A stretch of 64,000 bases of DNA from UBA6522 sp965204155 (GCA_965204155.1 OZ241971.1:2170001-2234000), one strand, 5' to 3'; counted from the stretch's first letter, positions 16,197-27,724 are shown. Notes: a model not told the origin generated them from the letters alone. Translations and numbers: made by a program.

Positions 16197-18308
16197 TCAG
16201 GTTCCGGGTTCGGCCCTCGGATCGTAGCCGTGGTGGACTGACAGGCCCATGGCTTCGGCAATTCGCTCCCACGGAACCAGTTTGTAGTTCTGCCGCGCTT
16301 TCGGCGTAATGTTTCGCCCGTCCTGCACGACGAGAACGCCATTGGGAAACGTGGCGCCCAGGTTGGCGCTCGTGACATCCAGCCCATCGGTTTCCGATGC
16401 GCCGTCGATACCCGAAGCCTCGTCCGCCACCACGAAAAAATGGCCGAGGAACGCGTTGTCGCCTTGCCTTTCGTACACAGCGTAGTTGTCCGCGCCCTGA
16501 TTGGATGCAATCAGGTACCCTTCGCCGTTGCCGCTGAAGTACAGCGCAAGACCCTCGACATCGGCCGTCAGGTTTCCGTCTTCGATGCCATCGACAAGTG
16601 TACGTTCCGTACCGCTGTCGGGCTCAGCCGAGTACTTCCATATGCCCCGATTTTCCTCTCCGATATACAGGTCACCCGTTTCGTCGTCAGCGACGCATCC
16701 CTCGGTTTGCGAACCGACGCTGAATTCACGAACCAGTTCCGTGCCGACCTTGCCGGCGCCCGTATCCAACAGCCGCCATTGCCGAACCAGCCCGTCGGTA
16801 TCGTTGACGATGACATGGTAGTGCCCTGTTCCCGGACTGCGGTACATGCAAAGACCGTAAGGATCGGCCATGCCGGTGGGAATGACGCCGTCGGCGACGT
16901 CAACCAGGGTTCGAGTCGATAGATCGACCTTCCAGATCGCGATACTGTCTGTCGAGCGGTTGCTTCCGGTCACGATATCTGCCGGTTCGCCGTCGAGCAG
17001 GAATCCATAGCGGATATCGGCATTGTTGATTCGGCCGTCTTCGCGAGACTGCAACAGATTGCCTTCCAGGTCGTAAACGTTGATGCCACGCTGCTTTTGC
17101 GTGCCGATCACAACGCTGTGCGCGACGTCAACGGGGTGCACCCAAATAACCGGGTCGTCAGCCGCATCGCCGAAGCTGACCACGGGTGCCGTTTCAATGG
17201 TTGGCATCACCGTCGCGGTATCGAGCGCCAACAGCCCCGTCGGATCGTGGTGCGCGCCGGCCTGCAGACCGAGAGACTCCGAGATCCGTTGCCACGGCAC
17301 GATCTTGTAGTTCGTGGGCTCACCGTCATTGTCATCGTCTGCGAGCACCAGCAGCCCTTGCCCCAGGGACGACGATAGCGGGAGGCTGGTCGCGACCACT
17401 CCCTCGGTCTCGTCGGCGCCGTCCACCGAACCGTCGCCGACCACGCTGACGGTGCCGCGATGTTCCAGGTTTTCAAGGTCGTAGAGCTGCAGACGACTTT
17501 CATCTGCGTCGGAGACAACCAGGTAGCCGCCCTCTGCCTGCTCGTACAGGGCCACGCCCTTGACGTCGCCGCTGAAACGGCCGTGCGGCTGGGTGAGGTC
17601 GATGTATTCCACTTCCGCTTCCGACTCCGGCTCCGCGTTGATTCGGGCAACACCCACCGTTTCCACAGAAAAAATGACTTCGGCTTCCCGGTCATGCGCA
17701 ACGCAATGAGCAACCCCGAGCCCGACCGGGACGCTACGGATCAGCCGTCCCTCCACGGCGCCACCCCGGGAGTAGAGTTCCCACTGCTGAAACTCGCCGT
17801 CGCCGGCAGCGAACGCGTAGAACTTGCCTGATATCGGGCTTTGATAGAGGCATAATCCGTTGATTTCGGCCTGCGTCGCCAACGGTAAGGAGACTTCCCG
17901 AAGGCCGGTGGCAGCGTCGTCCAGAACATATGCCATCAATGCAGCAGCTTCAGCGTCATAGCCGACAATCAGATCGACGGATTCGCCCCCGAGCGGAAAG
18001 TTGTACCGTACATCGACGAATGTTGTGGGACGATTGCTGCCGATGGCGTGCCGTGCGCCATCCAGGGTATAGATTTCCAGGCCACCGGCTTCTGCGCTCG
18101 CCAGGAGCAAACTGGACTCGGTGTCCTCGCCATTGATCAACAGCGCCGCATCGTTGGCAGCGCTCGACTCGGCGGCCATGGTTTCGCCTGCCGCGGCAAT
18201 CGCTTGCGCGGCGGGCTCGTCGCCGGTCGCAAGTGAGTCCGGCCCTTCATCCCCCTGACACGCGCCGACCGCGATGGCAAGAACAGTCGCTAGAATTATC
18301 TTGTTCAT
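16197..18308 (-). CDS. Two-domain beta-propeller phytase, lipoprotein
   Basis: 703 aa. The N-terminus MNKIILATVLAIAVGAC is a lipoprotein signal with Cys17. Residues ~365-700 form a full beta-propeller phytase: DDPVIWVHP, GRINNADIRYGFLLDGE, TEGCVADDETGDLYIGEE with NRGIWKYSAEP, DVEGLALYFS, YKLVPWERIAEAMGL. These acidic residues bind the calcium ions that hold phytate. Residues ~60-350 are a second, shorter propeller with the same order of blocks (GLCLYQSP, HGRFSGDVKGVALY, YKIVPWQRISESLGL), but its counterpart of GCVADDETGDLYIGEE reads HCVAHDREAEVIFSVE, so metal ligands are lost. Such enzymes hydrolyse phytate to lower inositol phosphates. Convergent with the PanE-like gene. Confidence 0.92.
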   Translation of the reverse strand: MNKIILATVLAIAVGACQGDEGPDSLATGDEPAAQAIAAAGETMAAESSAANDAALLINGEDTESSLLLASAEAGGLEIYTLDGARHAIGSNRPTTFVDVRYNFPLGGESVDLIVGYDAEAAALMAYVLDDAATGLREVSLPLATQAEINGLCLYQSPISGKFYAFAAGDGEFQQWELYSRGGAVEGRLIRSVPVGLGVAHCVAHDREAEVIFSVETVGVARINAEPESEAEVEYIDLTQPHGRFSGDVKGVALYEQAEGGYLVVSDADESRLQLYDLENLEHRGTVSVVGDGSVDGADETEGVVATSLPLSSSLGQGLLVLADDDNDGEPTNYKIVPWQRISESLGLQAGAHHDPTGLLALDTATVMPTIETAPVVSFGDAADDPVIWVHPVDVAHSVVIGTQKQRGINVYDLEGNLLQSREDGRINNADIRYGFLLDGEPADIVTGSNRSTDSIAIWKVDLSTRTLVDVADGVIPTGMADPYGLCMYRSPGTGHYHVIVNDTDGLVRQWRLLDTGAGKVGTELVREFSVGSQTEGCVADDETGDLYIGEENRGIWKYSAEPDSGTERTLVDGIEDGNLTADVEGLALYFSGNGEGYLIASNQGADNYAVYERQGDNAFLGHFFVVADEASGIDGASETDGLDVTSANLGATFPNGVLVVQDGRNITPKARQNYKLVPWERIAEAMGLSVHHGYDPRAEPGT

Positions 18309-18477
18309 ACAAAACTGCCTGGTTTTTCAATACTGACCTGCTAACCCTCTCAGGCACGATATGCATTATCTCAGAAATGGAGTATTTTTTTATTGTCTTA
18401 TCTATAATTGAAATATTCGTTCTACAATGGTTTTGAGGCGTTGCTGGCGCCCAACCCAAACCGGATGCAATTCAATG
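18309..18477. promoter_or_regulatory. AT-rich divergent promoter region of phytase and symporter genes
   Basis: Gap between the leftward phytase gene and the rightward small ORF/symporter pair. It is strongly AT-rich around 18370-18420, like the other intergenic regions of the inositol island. The motif CGTTCTA (18418-18424) also occurs at 7557-7563 before iolB. No gene is seen and no promoter hexamers are assigned with confidence. Confidence 0.35.
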
Positions 18478-18762
18478 TTACGAAAATACCCTGCTCTATC
18501 GATCGTCTTTCCGCTGTTCCTGGCTTGTGCCAATGAATTCGCGGACGCGCAATCGCCAACCGGCTCACACCCGAACGTGGGCATCCTGATCTCCGGGGAC
18601 ACCGGCTATGGTCCTGAATATCCGGAAGATACCGACTTCGAGGACCGCTTTAGCGAAGAGCAATACCTGGTGTCGGTTCCCAACGATGGCCACTCACCTT
18701 TCGTGCCGCTGATCGAATACAGCTTCGATCGCCGGTCTCATCGATACGACCAAAGCGATTGA
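18478..18762 (+). CDS. Small exported protein, probably a truncated gene
   Basis: 94 aa frame with a signal peptide (MLRKYPALSIVFPLFLACANEFADAQ) and then PNVGILISGDTGYGPEYPE followed by an acidic stretch. The ILISGDTGYG segment looks like the first strand of a hydrolase or phosphoesterase fold, but I do not recognise the family. The rest of such a fold is absent: the frame stops after SFDRRSHRYDQSD, overlapping the symporter start by four bases (TTGA). Either a small exported protein translationally coupled to the transporter, or the 5' remnant of a longer gene. Confidence 0.4.
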   Translation, partial: LRKYPALSIVFPLFLACANEFADAQSPTGSHPNVGILISGDTGYGPEYPEDTDFEDRFSEEQYLVSVPNDGHSPFVPLIEYSFDRRSHRYDQSD

Positions 18763-20378
18763 TTGCCGGCCTCTCGTTTCTTGCGTTCACCGGGGCGGTT
18801 GCCACCATTGCGTGGTGGGCCACCCGCAAGGATCGCATGGAGTCGTCCGAGGCCTACTTTCTGGCGGGAAGGGGCCTGACCGCATGGGTGATTGCCGGCT
18901 CCCTGATGCTGACCAATCTGTCCACCGAGCACCTGATCGGACTGAACGGGGACGCATTCAACCACACGATCGCCGTCATGGCGTGGGAGACAACCGCCGC
19001 GTTGGCGATGGTTCTGGGAGCACTCTACTTTATTCCCAAGTATCTCCGTGCAGGCCTGACCACCATCCCTGATTTTCTTGCGACGCGTTTCGACAGTTCA
19101 ACGCGGGTCATCGCAACGGTTCTTTTCCTTTTCTCCTACGCCATTGCCATACTGCCGGTTGTACTCCTGTTCGGGGCGACCGGACTGGAAGCCCTGTTCG
19201 ATGTGTCGAACACGCTGGGCGTTTCGCAATCCGAGGCTACCTGGCTCATGGTCATCGGGATTGGCGGGCTGGGTTCGGCCTACGCCATTCTGGGCGGCCT
19301 CAAGGCGGTTGCGGTATCCGATACGATCAATGGCGTCGGATTCCTGATTGCCAGCCTGCTCATCCCGATTCTGGCGCTCTCCCTGGTCGGCGATGGCAAT
19401 GTGCTGCAGGGCCTCAACACCGTGTACACGGAGGAACGCCCAAAGTTCGACATCACCGGAGACGAACCCGGCTCATTCCTGCCGTTCGGCGTGCTGTTCA
19501 CCGGCATGATTGTCAACCAGATTTTCTTCTGGTGCACCAATCAATCCATCATGCAGCGCGCGCTCGGTGCAAAGAATCTGATAGAAGCGCAGAAGGGCGT
19601 CCTGATTGCCGCAGTATTCAAGCTGGTCGCGCCGCTCGCGATCGTACTTCCAGGCGTCATCGCGTATCACCTCTTCAAGGACTCGCTGGGTCCGGATCAG
19701 TACCTGCAAGCGTACCCGACGCTCGTGCAAACGGTGTTGCCCGCACCTCTTACCGGATTTTTCGCCGCCGTAATGGTCGGTGCGGTTCTGAGCACCTTCA
19801 ACAGCGTCCTGAACAGTGCCGCGACCCTGTTCAATCAGGGCGTGTACCTGCCCCTGTTCAAGGCCAACGCCAGCGGACGACAACAGGTAAGAGTGGGACG
19901 CATATGCTCGACCGTGCTCGCTGTTGCGGCGATTCTTGTTGCCCCGGCCATCGACACCAGCGGCAGTCTGTATATTTATCTGCAGCAAATCAACGCGACG
20001 TTCTTCGGTCCCATGCTCGCGGTGATCCTGGCGGGGCTCCTGACATCGAGAGCCTCCGCGACGGCAGCAAAGACCGGTCTGATTGCGGGCCCCGTGTTGT
20101 TCTACATCATCAATTTCGCCTTCAACGATGAAGTGCAATCCATGGCGGCCAGGTTCTTCGGCAGCGACGGCGAGATCCATTTTCTCCATTTCCTCGCGTT
20201 GGTCTTTGTGATCACGGCGGCGGTGATGGCCGTCGTCAGCAGGCTTTGGCCTGACCCGGTGAAAGACTGGAAAATGCCGGCTGCACCAGTGGACCTGACG
20301 CCGTGGACGTTTGCGCGCACTATGAGCGTGTGCATCGTGGTGGCGACGATTGCCGTGTACGTCTCGCTTGCGCAGTAA
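18759..20378 (+). CDS. Solute:sodium symporter, SGLT/YidK-like
   Basis: 539 aa SSS-family symporter with many predicted membrane helices. The block SSEAYFLAGRGLTAWVIAGS, then LMLTNLSTEHLIGLNGDAF, and PKYLRAGLTTIPDFLATRFD match the branch containing E. coli YidK and the animal sodium/glucose and sodium/myo-inositol cotransporters. The start is a TTG overlapping the previous stop; no upstream ATG is in frame and YidK also starts at this point. The end of the inositol island and the phytase next door make myo-inositol or another cyclitol the likely cargo. Confidence 0.85.
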   Translation: MIAGLSFLAFTGAVATIAWWATRKDRMESSEAYFLAGRGLTAWVIAGSLMLTNLSTEHLIGLNGDAFNHTIAVMAWETTAALAMVLGALYFIPKYLRAGLTTIPDFLATRFDSSTRVIATVLFLFSYAIAILPVVLLFGATGLEALFDVSNTLGVSQSEATWLMVIGIGGLGSAYAILGGLKAVAVSDTINGVGFLIASLLIPILALSLVGDGNVLQGLNTVYTEERPKFDITGDEPGSFLPFGVLFTGMIVNQIFFWCTNQSIMQRALGAKNLIEAQKGVLIAAVFKLVAPLAIVLPGVIAYHLFKDSLGPDQYLQAYPTLVQTVLPAPLTGFFAAVMVGAVLSTFNSVLNSAATLFNQGVYLPLFKANASGRQQVRVGRICSTVLAVAAILVAPAIDTSGSLYIYLQQINATFFGPMLAVILAGLLTSRASATAAKTGLIAGPVLFYIINFAFNDEVQSMAARFFGSDGEIHFLHFLALVFVITAAVMAVVSRLWPDPVKDWKMPAAPVDLTPWTFARTMSVCIVVATIAVYVSLAQ

Positions 20379-20475
20379 CCGATTCCCTGGCAGGTCGCGG
20401 TGATCGGCGGCGCCCTGGTGTTGCTGGGCTGCCTGCTGCAGGGACGATTATCGTGGGGGCGCTTCCGCTCGCGCG

Positions 20476-23139
<2,664 letters not shown>

Positions 23140-23348
23140 GGTTGTCTGCGAATGTTGGTCGAAACCTCGGTCATTGCGGGAACTGTCGCGGGAAGCCGCA
23201 GGATTGCGACGGATCATCTTTGCAAACTCCGCTAGAATCAAGGCCCATGACTCTACCCGCCGCGCAACCTGCACACCAATCGCCCGCCGAATCCCCGGAA
23301 TGCGTCGCCGGTTGGATAGCCGTCCTGTGTCAGGCGGTCTTCCGCCCC

Positions 23349-23903
23349 ATGTGGCGGCGCGCCCGGCGCGGGTTGCCGGGCCGCCGGGTTCGGGCGGCGC
23401 TGCTGCCGGCTGCGCTGGCCGTCACGGCGGCGGGCTGCGGATTCCAGTTGCAGGGTGCGGGGGTCCTGCCGGACGTGGTGGCCACCACCTACGTGGAGGC
23501 GCCGCAGCGCTTCACCGAGTTCCACACCCGCCTGACCGATGCGCTCGCGGCCCAGGGCGTCGAATTGGCCGAGTCCCGGGATGACGCGGGCGCCGTGCTC
23601 AGAATCCTCGAGGACACGACGGGTCAGCGCGTGCTCTCCGTATCCGCGCGCAACACCCCGCAGGAGTACGAGGTCTTCTACGCGGTCGCAATCACGCTGG
23701 AGGCCGGTGGCGCCGCCCTGATCGACAACGAATTCCTGGTGGCGACCCGCAGCTACAGCTACGACCCCACCCAGGTTCTGGGCATGTCCGCCGAAGAGCA
23801 GGTACTGCGGGAGGCCCTGGCCGAGGACCTGGCGCGGCGCGTGCTCCGGCGCATCGCGGGTGTGCAGGCGGTAGCCGCGCGTGAAGTGAGTTCGTCGCCG
23901 TAG
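23349..23903 (+). CDS. lptE: LPS-assembly lipoprotein LptE
   Basis: 184 aa outer-membrane lipoprotein that plugs the LptD barrel and helps insert lipopolysaccharide. The arginine-rich start RARRGLPGRRVRAALLPAAL leads to the lipobox AAGC and the LptE start GFQLQGAG. Later blocks: PQRFTEFHTRLTDALAAQGV, RILEDTTGQRVLSVSARNTP, and ALAEDLARRVLRRIAG. The frame extends upstream to an ATG at 23247 with AAGG before it, but that start would put the lipobox cysteine near residue 68. A -10-like TAGAAT is at 23233-23238. Start remains ambiguous. Divergent from leuS. Confidence 0.85.
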   Translation: MWRRARRGLPGRRVRAALLPAALAVTAAGCGFQLQGAGVLPDVVATTYVEAPQRFTEFHTRLTDALAAQGVELAESRDDAGAVLRILEDTTGQRVLSVSARNTPQEYEVFYAVAITLEAGGAALIDNEFLVATRSYSYDPTQVLGMSAEEQVLREALAEDLARRVLRRIAGVQAVAAREVSSSP

Positions 23904-23939
23904 AGCGGCCAGGCTCTCAGGCAAGAGGGAGGATTGGAT

Positions 23940-24929
23940 ATGCGTACAATTGCCGGAACGCTGTTGGCCGGACTGTTCGTACTTCCCCTGACGGCGAGTG
24001 CGCACCACTCGCCCGTGACGTTCTACGACCTGTCCCGAACGACGAAGATCGAGGGTGTCGTCACCGGCGTTTCCCTGCGAAATCCCCATATCCGGATCAC
24101 GCTCATGGTGGACGGCGGCGACGGGACCGCTGCGGAGTGGGAGGTCGAGGGGGACACTTACAACAACCTGAGACGCAGTGGCTTCGATGAAGCGTCACTG
24201 GCGGTCGGCGATCGGGTCCGCGCGGTGGGAGCGCCGTCCCGATTCGGCCGCAACGAGATCGTGCTGACGCGGTTGTCATCCAGCGCCGGCGATGAAGTGC
24301 TGATCGACGGTCTGGCAACGCTTTCGGGTTTCGGGGGCGCCGATTCGGGCGGCGGGGCGGAGCCGGCGGGCATATTCCGTGTCTGGGTCAACGGCGGCCG
24401 GATACACGGTCTGCGCGAGCCGCTGTCGGTGACGCCGCCCGCCGAAGCCGCCAGGGCAGCGTGGGACCCGCCGGCCGACGATCCCAGCCTGCGCTGCGAG
24501 CCGCCGGGCATGCCGAACGCCAATCTCAACCCCTATCCCATCGAGTTCGTGGACGAAGGCGACCGAATCGTCCTGCGAATCGAGGAGTGGGATACCGTCC
24601 GGACCATCTACCTGGACCCGGATGTGGCCGAGAACCCGCAACCGTCGCGACTGGGTTACTCCGTCGGCCGTTGGGAGGGCAGCACGCTGGTCATCGATAC
24701 GACCCACATCGACCACTACCTGCTGGATGATGAAGGGACGCCCATGAGCGACCAGGCTCGGATTGTGGAGCGGTATACGTTGAGCGAAGGCGACACGCGG
24801 CTCGATTACGAGGTCTCCGTGACCGACCCGGTGTACCTGCTGGAACCCGCCGTCTGGACCGCGGTCTGGGCCTGGGAGCCCGGCGTGCGGATCGAGCCCT
24901 TCGAATGTACCGTGGGTAACGGGGAATAA
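23940..24929 (+). CDS. Exported DUF6152-type protein
   Basis: 329 aa with a clear GGAGG site and a signal peptide ending LTASAHHSP. The region after it (KIEGVVTGVSLRNPHIRITL, EWEVEGDTYNNLRRSGFDE, LAVGDRVRAVGAPS) fits DUF6152, a small beta-domain of unknown function often exported in environmental proteobacteria. The second half (DDPSLRCEPPGMPNANLNPY, PIEFVDEGDRIVLRIEEWDT, GRWEGSTLVIDTTHI) is a region commonly attached to it. Function unknown. It stands alone between lptE and the convergent PD40 gene. Confidence 0.7.
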   Translation: MRTIAGTLLAGLFVLPLTASAHHSPVTFYDLSRTTKIEGVVTGVSLRNPHIRITLMVDGGDGTAAEWEVEGDTYNNLRRSGFDEASLAVGDRVRAVGAPSRFGRNEIVLTRLSSSAGDEVLIDGLATLSGFGGADSGGGAEPAGIFRVWVNGGRIHGLREPLSVTPPAEAARAAWDPPADDPSLRCEPPGMPNANLNPYPIEFVDEGDRIVLRIEEWDTVRTIYLDPDVAENPQPSRLGYSVGRWEGSTLVIDTTHIDHYLLDDEGTPMSDQARIVERYTLSEGDTRLDYEVSVTDPVYLLEPAVWTAVWAWEPGVRIEPFECTVGNGE

Positions 24930-25004
24930 TCGGCTTCCTGCCGCCGTCTGCCGCCGCCCGCCACCGTCTGCCGCATCCGCTCCGGTTTCGGCGTCGCGGC
25001 GTTC

Positions 25005-26069
25005 CTATTCCGCCGGGGTTTCGATCCACTGCGCCAGGTAGACGTCGGTTTCTCCGGGCTGGCCCTGGTTGCGGTTAGAGCCAAAGGCGAGCTGTCGGCC
25101 GTCCGGCGAAAACATCGGGAAGCCGTCGAATCCGGGCGTGTAGGTGATGCGCTCCAGGTTCGTCCCGTCCACCCCAACCGCGAACAGGTCGAATTCCCGC
25201 CCGGCGGGGTCGTGGTGGTTCGAGGAAAAGATGATCCGTTGCCCGTCCGGAAAGAAGAACGGCGCGAAGTTTGCGCCGCCAACGTGTGTGACCTGGCGCG
25301 GTTCGGACCCGTCGCCGTTGGCCACGAAGATTTCCAGCTCACCGGGGCGCACCAGTCCTTCGGCCAGCAGCGCCCGGTAGTCCTCGAGTTCCACGCCCGA
25401 AGGCCTGGACGCCCGCCACACGATCATCGAGCAGTCCCGGGAGAAGAACGCGCCGCCGTCGTACCCGGGCGTATCGGTCAGGCGTCTCACGTTCGTGCCG
25501 TCGGCGTCCATGCGGTAGAGGTCGAGGTCATCGTCGCGGGTGGACGTGAAGACAATGGAACCGTCCACCGGACAGACGGTGGCTTCGGCGTCGTAGGCCT
25601 GCGTGTCGGTCAGGGCGACGAGTTCCGTGCCGTCCGGCGCGGCGCTGTAGATCTGATAAGTGTCGTAGATCGGCCAGACATAGCCCTGCGAACGGTCGGG
25701 GGGCGCCGGGCACTGGGCGTCGGCGCCATGGGTGGATGAGAAGATGACCCGCTCTCCGTCCGCCGTGAAGTAGCCGCAGGTGGTGCGGCCCCGGCCCGTT
25801 GAGACCAACGTCAGCGCGGCTGGATCGGAGACGGACATGCGATAGATCTGGTCGCATTCGTAGGGCGCGCGGTTGGACTGAAAGACCAGTTCCGACCCAT
25901 CCGGCGACCAGTAGGCCTCGGCGTTCTCCGCGCCGAAGGTCAGTTGCCGCACGTCGCTCAGGCGCGTCTCGCGCTGGTCGTGAAGCGTGCCCTGGGCGTT
26001 GGCGGCGAGGGTTGCCAGGCAAGCGGCGCTCAAGATCGCGCAGAGCGCAATGCTCATTGACATCTTCAT
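25005..26069 (-). CDS. Periplasmic PD40/TolB-like beta-propeller protein
   Basis: 354 aa with a signal peptide (SIALCAILSAACLATLAANA). Six or so PD40 repeats follow, for example YWSPDGSELVFQSNR, GYFTADGERVIFSSTHG, PVDGSIVFTSTRDDDLDLYR, FFFPDGQRIIFSSNHHD, MFSPDGRQLAFGSNRN. This is the WD40-like propeller of TolB, but no N-terminal TolB domain or Pal/TolA partners are present, so it is a lone propeller protein of unknown partner. Its leader lies in a repeat shared with the DUF433 gene. Confidence 0.75.
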   Translation of the reverse strand: MKMSMSIALCAILSAACLATLAANAQGTLHDQRETRLSDVRQLTFGAENAEAYWSPDGSELVFQSNRAPYECDQIYRMSVSDPAALTLVSTGRGRTTCGYFTADGERVIFSSTHGADAQCPAPPDRSQGYVWPIYDTYQIYSAAPDGTELVALTDTQAYDAEATVCPVDGSIVFTSTRDDDLDLYRMDADGTNVRRLTDTPGYDGGAFFSRDCSMIVWRASRPSGVELEDYRALLAEGLVRPGELEIFVANGDGSEPRQVTHVGGANFAPFFFPDGQRIIFSSNHHDPAGREFDLFAVGVDGTNLERITYTPGFDGFPMFSPDGRQLAFGSNRNQGQPGETDVYLAQWIETPAE

Positions 26070-26070
26070 C

Positions 26071-26127
26071 GTGGGATCAATCTCCAGTATCGATCAGCAT
26101 GGATTCTACAGTGGCGGGCGTCCCCGC
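26071..26127 (-). repeat. Dispersed promoter/leader repeat, copy A
   Basis: About 56 bp that match the block at 28991-29047 at 46 of 56 positions. On the minus strand it contains a TAGAAT -10-like hexamer (26103-26108) and a GGAG site (near 26084) leading into the PD40 gene; copy B is placed the same way before the DUF433 gene. This looks like one promoter plus 5' leader that was duplicated. Confidence 0.55.
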
Positions 26128-26164
26128 TGTTGTGACCGGCGCCGATCCCGGTGAAAATACCGCC

Positions 26165-26935
26165 ATGCGAATCCTGAGCTGGAACGTCAACGGTCTGCGT
26201 GCCTGTGTCCGCAAGGGCTTTCACGACTTTCTCGACTCGTCGGAAGCGGACATCATCGGCCTGCAGGAGGTCCGTGCGTTCGAACATCAACTGGAGACCC
26301 GCACCCGTGCGCCGGAAGGGTGGCATGCTGCCTTTTCCCCGGCGGAACGGCCCGGCTACAGCGGCGTCGCGCTCTATTCCCGGCAGCAGCCGAGCCGTAT
26401 CGAGACCGCGCTCGGGGAGCCGCGCTTTGACGCCGAAGGCCGGCTGATCATCGCGCACTTCGGACGAATGGCCGTCGCCTCGGTCTACTTCCCCAAGGGC
26501 AGCGGCCGCAACCGCGACAACAGCCGCGTTCCCTACAAGCTGGACTTCTACGCTGCAGTGTTCGACCGGATCCAGGTACTGCGCCGCCGCGGGCCGGTCT
26601 ACGTGATTGGCGACTACAACACGGCCCACGAGGCCATCGACCTGGCCCGGCCGAAGACCAACACGAAGGCCAGCGGATTTCTGCCGGAGGAACGGGCTGA
26701 AATTACCCGGTGGCTCGATGCGGGCTGGGTGGACACATTCCGCGCCCGCCATCAGGATGCGCCGGACCACTACACCTGGTGGCGGCAATGGGGCGGCTGC
26801 AGGGAGCGGAACGTGGGGTGGCGCATTGACTATGTGCTGGCCTCGCCCAGCGCCGACAAGCGCGTCGCCGACGCTTTCATCTGGCCCGACGTGATGGGGT
26901 CCGATCACTGCCCGGTGGGGGTCGATCTGGACTGA
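26165..26935 (+). CDS. xth: Exodeoxyribonuclease III
   Basis: 256 aa AP endonuclease/3'-5' exonuclease for base-excision repair. The fold is marked by RILSWNVNGLRACVRKGF, IIGLQEVRA (catalytic Glu), VYFPKGSGRNRDNSRVPYKL, GDYNTAHEAIDLARPKTN, GWRIDYVLASPS, and the terminal SDHCPVGVDLD. The ATG at 26165 gives the standard N-terminus. An ATG upstream at 26100 lies inside the dispersed leader repeat. Copy 1 of the palindromic element follows the stop. Confidence 0.93.
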   Translation: MRILSWNVNGLRACVRKGFHDFLDSSEADIIGLQEVRAFEHQLETRTRAPEGWHAAFSPAERPGYSGVALYSRQQPSRIETALGEPRFDAEGRLIIAHFGRMAVASVYFPKGSGRNRDNSRVPYKLDFYAAVFDRIQVLRRRGPVYVIGDYNTAHEAIDLARPKTNTKASGFLPEERAEITRWLDAGWVDTFRARHQDAPDHYTWWRQWGGCRERNVGWRIDYVLASPSADKRVADAFIWPDVMGSDHCPVGVDLD

Positions 26936-26959
26936 TTCCGGGATTTTCTGGTGCGGGCC

Positions 26960-27104
26960 GCGAGGGTGCGTGCGGACAGCCCTCGCCCGCTAAACTTCGC
27001 CCGCCATCCCTGGCGGGCTCAGATCGGCGCTCGGCGCTCCTGGCCGTCCATGGCCCCGCGCCGAGCACACGACGCGGGCGAGGGCTGTCCGCACACACCC
27101 TCGC
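26960..27104 (+). repeat. Three-way-junction palindromic element, copy 1
   Basis: A 145-bp intergenic palindrome. The outer arms 26960-26990 and 27074-27104 are complementary at 30 of 31 positions. Between them lie two hairpins: one around CCCGCCATCCCTGGCGGG and one with arms GCTCGGCGC/GCGCCGAGC. The outer stem contains CCTCGCCCGC/GCGGGCGAGG where copies 2-4 have CCTTGTTCGC/GCGAACAAGG, so both arms changed together. It lies between the xth stop and the convergent GIY-YIG gene. Short frames inside it were rejected. Confidence 0.88.
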
Positions 27105-27138
27105 TCGGGGAGTGGTACTGCAATCGGGGCGATTGATT

Positions 27139-27708
27139 TTATGGTCGCGCTACTCGGTGCCTCATCGAATGAACGCGCTTCGCTTCCTCCTGGCACACTC
27201 TCCGCAAGGCCTGAATCTGCGCCCTCTGAGGATTGGGCCAATGGGTCAGGTTGAGGGGCGGCGCATTTTCTCTGATCAACCGCCTCTCAAGGATTTGCGT
27301 GTCGAAGTTAAGGGGACGGATCGCATACGTGAGGTTGCGCCGCATCCACGCAGTCAAGCGCTCTTCGCCATCACCCGCGAAACGATATTTCTTATAGTTT
27401 GTCTTCGAGCGGCCCGGGGATCGGGGCTCAGCCTTCAGGCGTAACGCTGACTTGAGAAGCGCGCCCAAGCTCCGTCTTGGAGAACTGAAACCGCTGTGTG
27501 CTTGGCTGAAATGGTTGCGCTCGGAGAGGTTGTCGGATCGACCAATGTAGACGAGCGCGTTTGGCGGCAGCACGATGAAAGGCAGGCATTCGCGTTGCGA
27601 GGCGAAAATGGCGTATACGCCCGGCTCCGGGCGGTAGGGTATGTCGTCTGGGCCAAAGCGGTTATCGGTGAGATAACGGAACATGGATTCCGTATTGGTC
27701 ATCATCAT
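27139..27708 (-). CDS. GIY-YIG superfamily nuclease-like protein
   Basis: 189 aa. The segment PEPGVYAIFASQRECLPFIV and LPPNALVYIGRSDNLSERNH shows the GIY...YIG pair of the GIY-YIG nuclease fold (here GVY and VYIG), followed by an arginine-containing helix and a C-terminal LTAWMRRNLTYAI region. Members range from homing and restriction enzymes to DNA-repair nucleases. I cannot assign a specific family. It starts 17 bp after the NYN gene and is probably co-transcribed with it. Local base composition is less GC-rich than the housekeeping genes, consistent with acquired DNA. Confidence 0.6.
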   Translation of the reverse strand: MMMTNTESMFRYLTDNRFGPDDIPYRPEPGVYAIFASQRECLPFIVLPPNALVYIGRSDNLSERNHFSQAHSGFSSPRRSLGALLKSALRLKAEPRSPGRSKTNYKKYRFAGDGEERLTAWMRRNLTYAIRPLNFDTQILERRLIRENAPPLNLTHWPNPQRAQIQALRRVCQEEAKRVHSMRHRVARP

Positions 27709-27724
27709 TCCCGGCTCGCCCGCC

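Noticed and set aside
24930..25004. CTGCCGCCGTCTGCCGCC repeats between the DUF6152 and PD40 genes
   Set aside because: Short GC-rich simple sequence without hairpin plus T-tract; too little to call a terminator or repeat element.
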